From assembly GCF_021655555.1 (NCBI RefSeq), contig NZ_AP023086.1, positions 3,254,685 through 3,318,684 of the forward strand: a DNA stretch of 64,000 nt, given 5' to 3'. The notes below the pieces were generated by a model. It did not search any database. It was given only the letters and a program-made list of their open reading frames with translations, and had not been told where the DNA came from. Source of the stretch: Marinagarivorans cellulosilyticus (GTDB taxonomy: Bacteria; Pseudomonadota; Gammaproteobacteria; Pseudomonadales; Cellvibrionaceae). Shown piece by piece: positions 62,061 through 64,000 of the stretch (its first letter is position 1; each line of letters begins with the position of its first letter). A program made the position numbers and the translations under genes.

Positions 62061-63233
62061 ATGAAAATAGCAGTAGCAGGCACAGGGTATGTTGGGCTTT
62101 CGAATGCAGTATTAATCGCGCAAAACCATGAGGTTGTTGCCATTGATATTGTGGAGGAAAAGGTGGCGATGCTAAATGAGCGAAAATCGCCCATCGAAGA
62201 TAAAGAGCTGCACGAATACCTTGCGGATAAAAAGTTAAACTTGCGCGCCACTACCAGCAAGCGCGATGCTTATGAGGGCGCAGCTTTTGTGGTGATTGCC
62301 ACCCCAACCGATTACGACGTGGAAACTAACTACTTTAATACAGGCTCTGTTGAAGCAGTGATTAAAGATGTTATGGCGGTTAACCCTAATGCAGTTATGG
62401 TGATTAAGTCGACCATCCCTGTAGGTTTTACTCAGCGTATTAAGGCGCAGTTGGGTACTGATAATATTATATTTTCGCCAGAGTTTTTGCGCGAGGGCAA
62501 AGCGCTTTACGATAACTTGCACCCTTCGCGTATTGTGGTTGGTGAGCAATCCGAACGTGCGCAAACCTTTGCTGGCTTATTGGTAGAAGGTGCAGTAAAA
62601 AATGCAGCTGATATCCCTGTGTTATTTACCGACTCCACTGAGGCCGAGGCAATTAAGCTGTTTGCTAATACCTACTTGGCTATGCGGGTTGCTTATTTTA
62701 ACGAGCTAGATACCTACGCTGAAACGCACGGTTTAAATAGTCGACAAATTATCGAAGGCATTGGCTTAGATCCGCGAATAGGCAATCATTATAATAATCC
62801 ATCGTTTGGTTATGGTGGTTATTGCTTGCCTAAAGATACGCGCCAGCTATTGGCTAACTATAACGAGGTACCCAATAATATTATCCGCGCAATTGTCGAC
62901 TCCAATACCACCCGCAAAGATTTTATTGCCGATGCTATCGTACGTAAAAACCCCAAACGTGTGGGTATTTATCGCCTTATTATGAAGGCTGGGTCCGATA
63001 ATTTCCGTGCATCGTCTATTCAAGGCGTGATGAAGCGAATTAAAGCAAAAGGCATTGAGGTGGTAATTTACGAGCCAGTTTTGACTGAGGCTGAGTTTTT
63101 CCGTTCTAAAGTGATGACGGATTTTGAAGAGTTCAAAGCCAGTTGTGATGTGATTGTTGCCAACCGTATGGTTGATGAAATTCGCGATGTGGCCGATAAA
63201 GTGTATACCCGCGACTTGTTTGGTAATGACTAA
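62061..63233 (+). CDS. ugd: UDP-glucose 6-dehydrogenase
   Basis: Ugd oxidises UDP-glucose twice to UDP-glucuronate with NAD+. The 390-residue protein is of the short enterobacterial type. It has KIAVAGTGYVGLSNAVLIAQ, VVIATPTDYD, KSTIPVGFTQRI, SPEFLREGKALYDNLHPSRI, and the catalytic Cys255 in GYGGYCLPKDTRQL. Its product is the substrate of the UDP-xylose synthase at 38.5 kb. It is the last gene of the locus, before a bidirectional terminator. Confidence 0.96.
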   Translation: MKIAVAGTGYVGLSNAVLIAQNHEVVAIDIVEEKVAMLNERKSPIEDKELHEYLADKKLNLRATTSKRDAYEGAAFVVIATPTDYDVETNYFNTGSVEAVIKDVMAVNPNAVMVIKSTIPVGFTQRIKAQLGTDNIIFSPEFLREGKALYDNLHPSRIVVGEQSERAQTFAGLLVEGAVKNAADIPVLFTDSTEAEAIKLFANTYLAMRVAYFNELDTYAETHGLNSRQIIEGIGLDPRIGNHYNNPSFGYGGYCLPKDTRQLLANYNEVPNNIIRAIVDSNTTRKDFIADAIVRKNPKRVGIYRLIMKAGSDNFRASSIQGVMKRIKAKGIEVVIYEPVLTEAEFFRSKVMTDFEEFKASCDVIVANRMVDEIRDVADKVYTRDLFGND

Positions 63234-63261
63234 GCGCTATAGATCTATTCTTTGAAAATAT

Positions 63262-63302
63262 ACGGCAGGCGAATGCTATTATGCTATTCACCTGCCGTTT
63301 TC
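63262..63302. terminator. Bidirectional intrinsic terminator after ugd
   Basis: A 13-base stem (63262-63274 with 63286-63298) with one mismatch is followed by TTTT. It separates ugd from the converging gene on the minus strand and marks the end of the glycan locus. Confidence 0.85.
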
Positions 63303-63836
63303 TCAGCCTGTTCGGGCTTCTAAAAACTCTTTGCGCAGGGCGTAAATATAGTGGCGGCTGGCGTCGCTGTGGCCTTCTATATAATCCACGCTTTTGCCTT
63401 TTTTGAGTAGCTTAAGCACTTGGGCGCGCTTTAGTGGCTCGCCATTGCGAGAAGTGTAAGGCTTGCGCTTTTGCCCTCGCATGGATTCGCCGCGCTTTTT
63501 GTAATTCTCGGCCAGTGCTTTTTTGGTGAATAGCGTAATGCCGTTATTGCGGCAGTAGCGGGCAAGGTTGCGCGGGTCCATGCCCATATCTTTTGCGACA
63601 TCCTTTAGTAACTCGCCGCTATTAATACGCTTTTTGACTATTTTGACCCGCTCTGGTGTGTAAGTCGTCGGGATTTTGCCGCGCGGCCCTGGCACGCTAA
63701 TATTCAGCGCGCTGCAAATGCGGTACCAGCGGTTAGAGCTAATGCCTTCTTCCGCCAGCGCCTCGTATAGGTATTTACCGCTTTTTAGCATCGCTTTTAC
63801 GCGCTTCACAATAGCCTTGTCGGCACTAATACTCAT
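63303..63836 (-). CDS. Basic protein with three helix-turn-helix-like repeats
   Basis: This 177-residue, Lys/Arg-rich protein has three related segments spaced at about 50-60 residues: VKRVKAMLKSGKYLYEALAE (about 11-30), VKIVKKRINSGELLKDVAKD (about 64-83), and RAQVLKLLKKGKSVDYIEGH (about 137-156). Each is a helix, then a K/S-G turn, then a second helix. The second continues as MGMDPRNLARYCRNNGI, like the recognition part of a DNA-binding HTH. I do not recognise a named family. A DNA-binding role is likely from charge and repeat pattern. The upstream region to 64000 shows no other gene. Confidence 0.65.
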   Translation of the reverse strand: MSISADKAIVKRVKAMLKSGKYLYEALAEEGISSNRWYRICSALNISVPGPRGKIPTTYTPERVKIVKKRINSGELLKDVAKDMGMDPRNLARYCRNNGITLFTKKALAENYKKRGESMRGQKRKPYTSRNGEPLKRAQVLKLLKKGKSVDYIEGHSDASRHYIYALRKEFLEARTG

Positions 63837-64000
63837 AGTTAACCCTCATTCATTTGTGCAATATCTAAAGCATAGACAATCATTCGTAAACGACAGTAAA
63901 AAAACGGGATGCGGCGTATTTAACGGACAAGTGGAATGTATTGACTAAAAGGGCGTGGCATTAGGTAGGGCTAATATATGCCCTAAGTTTCTGTACCTAA
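63837..64000. other. Region upstream of the HTH-repeat gene, to the window edge
   Basis: These 164 bases hold no supportable gene. They should contain the promoter of the minus-strand HTH-repeat gene. Confidence 0.4.

Overview
The window reads as chromosomal DNA of a marine-type gammaproteobacterium. The TCA proteins (SdhCDAB, SucABCD, GltA), IhfB, PilU, PqiABC, TesB and the FleS/FleR-like pair are all of gammaproteobacterial type. The paired DUF1592/DUF1588 and DUF1552 genes at the left edge are familiar in polysaccharide-degrading Cellvibrionales such as Saccharophagus and Teredinibacter, so I would look there first. That genus-level placement is inference. I saw no tRNA, rRNA, CRISPR array, phage or insertion sequence.

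Layout. 1-4.4 kb: the 3' end of a DUF1587/1592/1588/1585 gene, its Tat-exported DUF1552 partner, a decayed secreted-protein gene and a small membrane protein. 4.5-18 kb: the TCA block sdhC-sdhD-sdhA-sdhB-sucA-sucB-lpd-sucC-sucD on the minus strand, divergent from gltA across about 0.8 kb. 18-31.5 kb: housekeeping genes, namely tesB, pilU, an AbgT transporter overlapping a MazG-like gene, arfB, a GGDEF-EAL protein, the pqiABC operon, and a fleS/fleR-like two-component operon with a very good sigma-54 promoter. A 59-codon gene of the PA3496 type and ihfB follow.

32-63 kb is one large surface-polysaccharide locus. It opens with manC, a WecA-type initiating transferase and an EPS-associated MarR regulator, then Wzz and Wzx. 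Next come a UDP-xylose synthase and a translationally coupled run: SDR, FAD oxidoreductase, HlpA-like glycosyltransferase, PhyH dioxygenase, O-acyltransferase, a radical SAM-pyruvyltransferase fusion, GT4, GT2 and Wzy. A second GT4, an epimerase, gmd, fcl, a GT2, rfbA, rfbC, rfbD, rfbB and ugd complete it. The sugar pathways fit together: GDP-mannose to GDP-L-fucose (ManC, Gmd, Fcl), dTDP-L-rhamnose (RfbABCD), and UDP-glucuronate to UDP-xylose (Ugd, UXS). Wzx, Wzy and Wzz are present, but I see no outer-membrane polysaccharide exporter and no tyrosine kinase. This favours a Wzy-dependent O-antigen or similar glycan, probably decorated with acyl and pyruvyl groups.

Accessory DNA interrupts the locus: a broken four-helix-bundle (S23-type) gene held between two inverted-repeat elements, GAGCGAAGCGA-family repeats that recur beside rfbC/rfbD/rfbB, a Fic protein inside the rfb operon plus a free-standing Fic N-terminal-like fragment, and an AAA-ATPase/PD-(D/E)XK gene bracketed by 7-bp tandem repeats. 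From about 36 to 52 kb the DNA looks visibly more AT-rich than its flanks, as expected for an exchanged glycan cassette. The most unusual items are the radical SAM-pyruvyltransferase fusion with its modification cassette, and the S23-like gene framed by inverted repeats.
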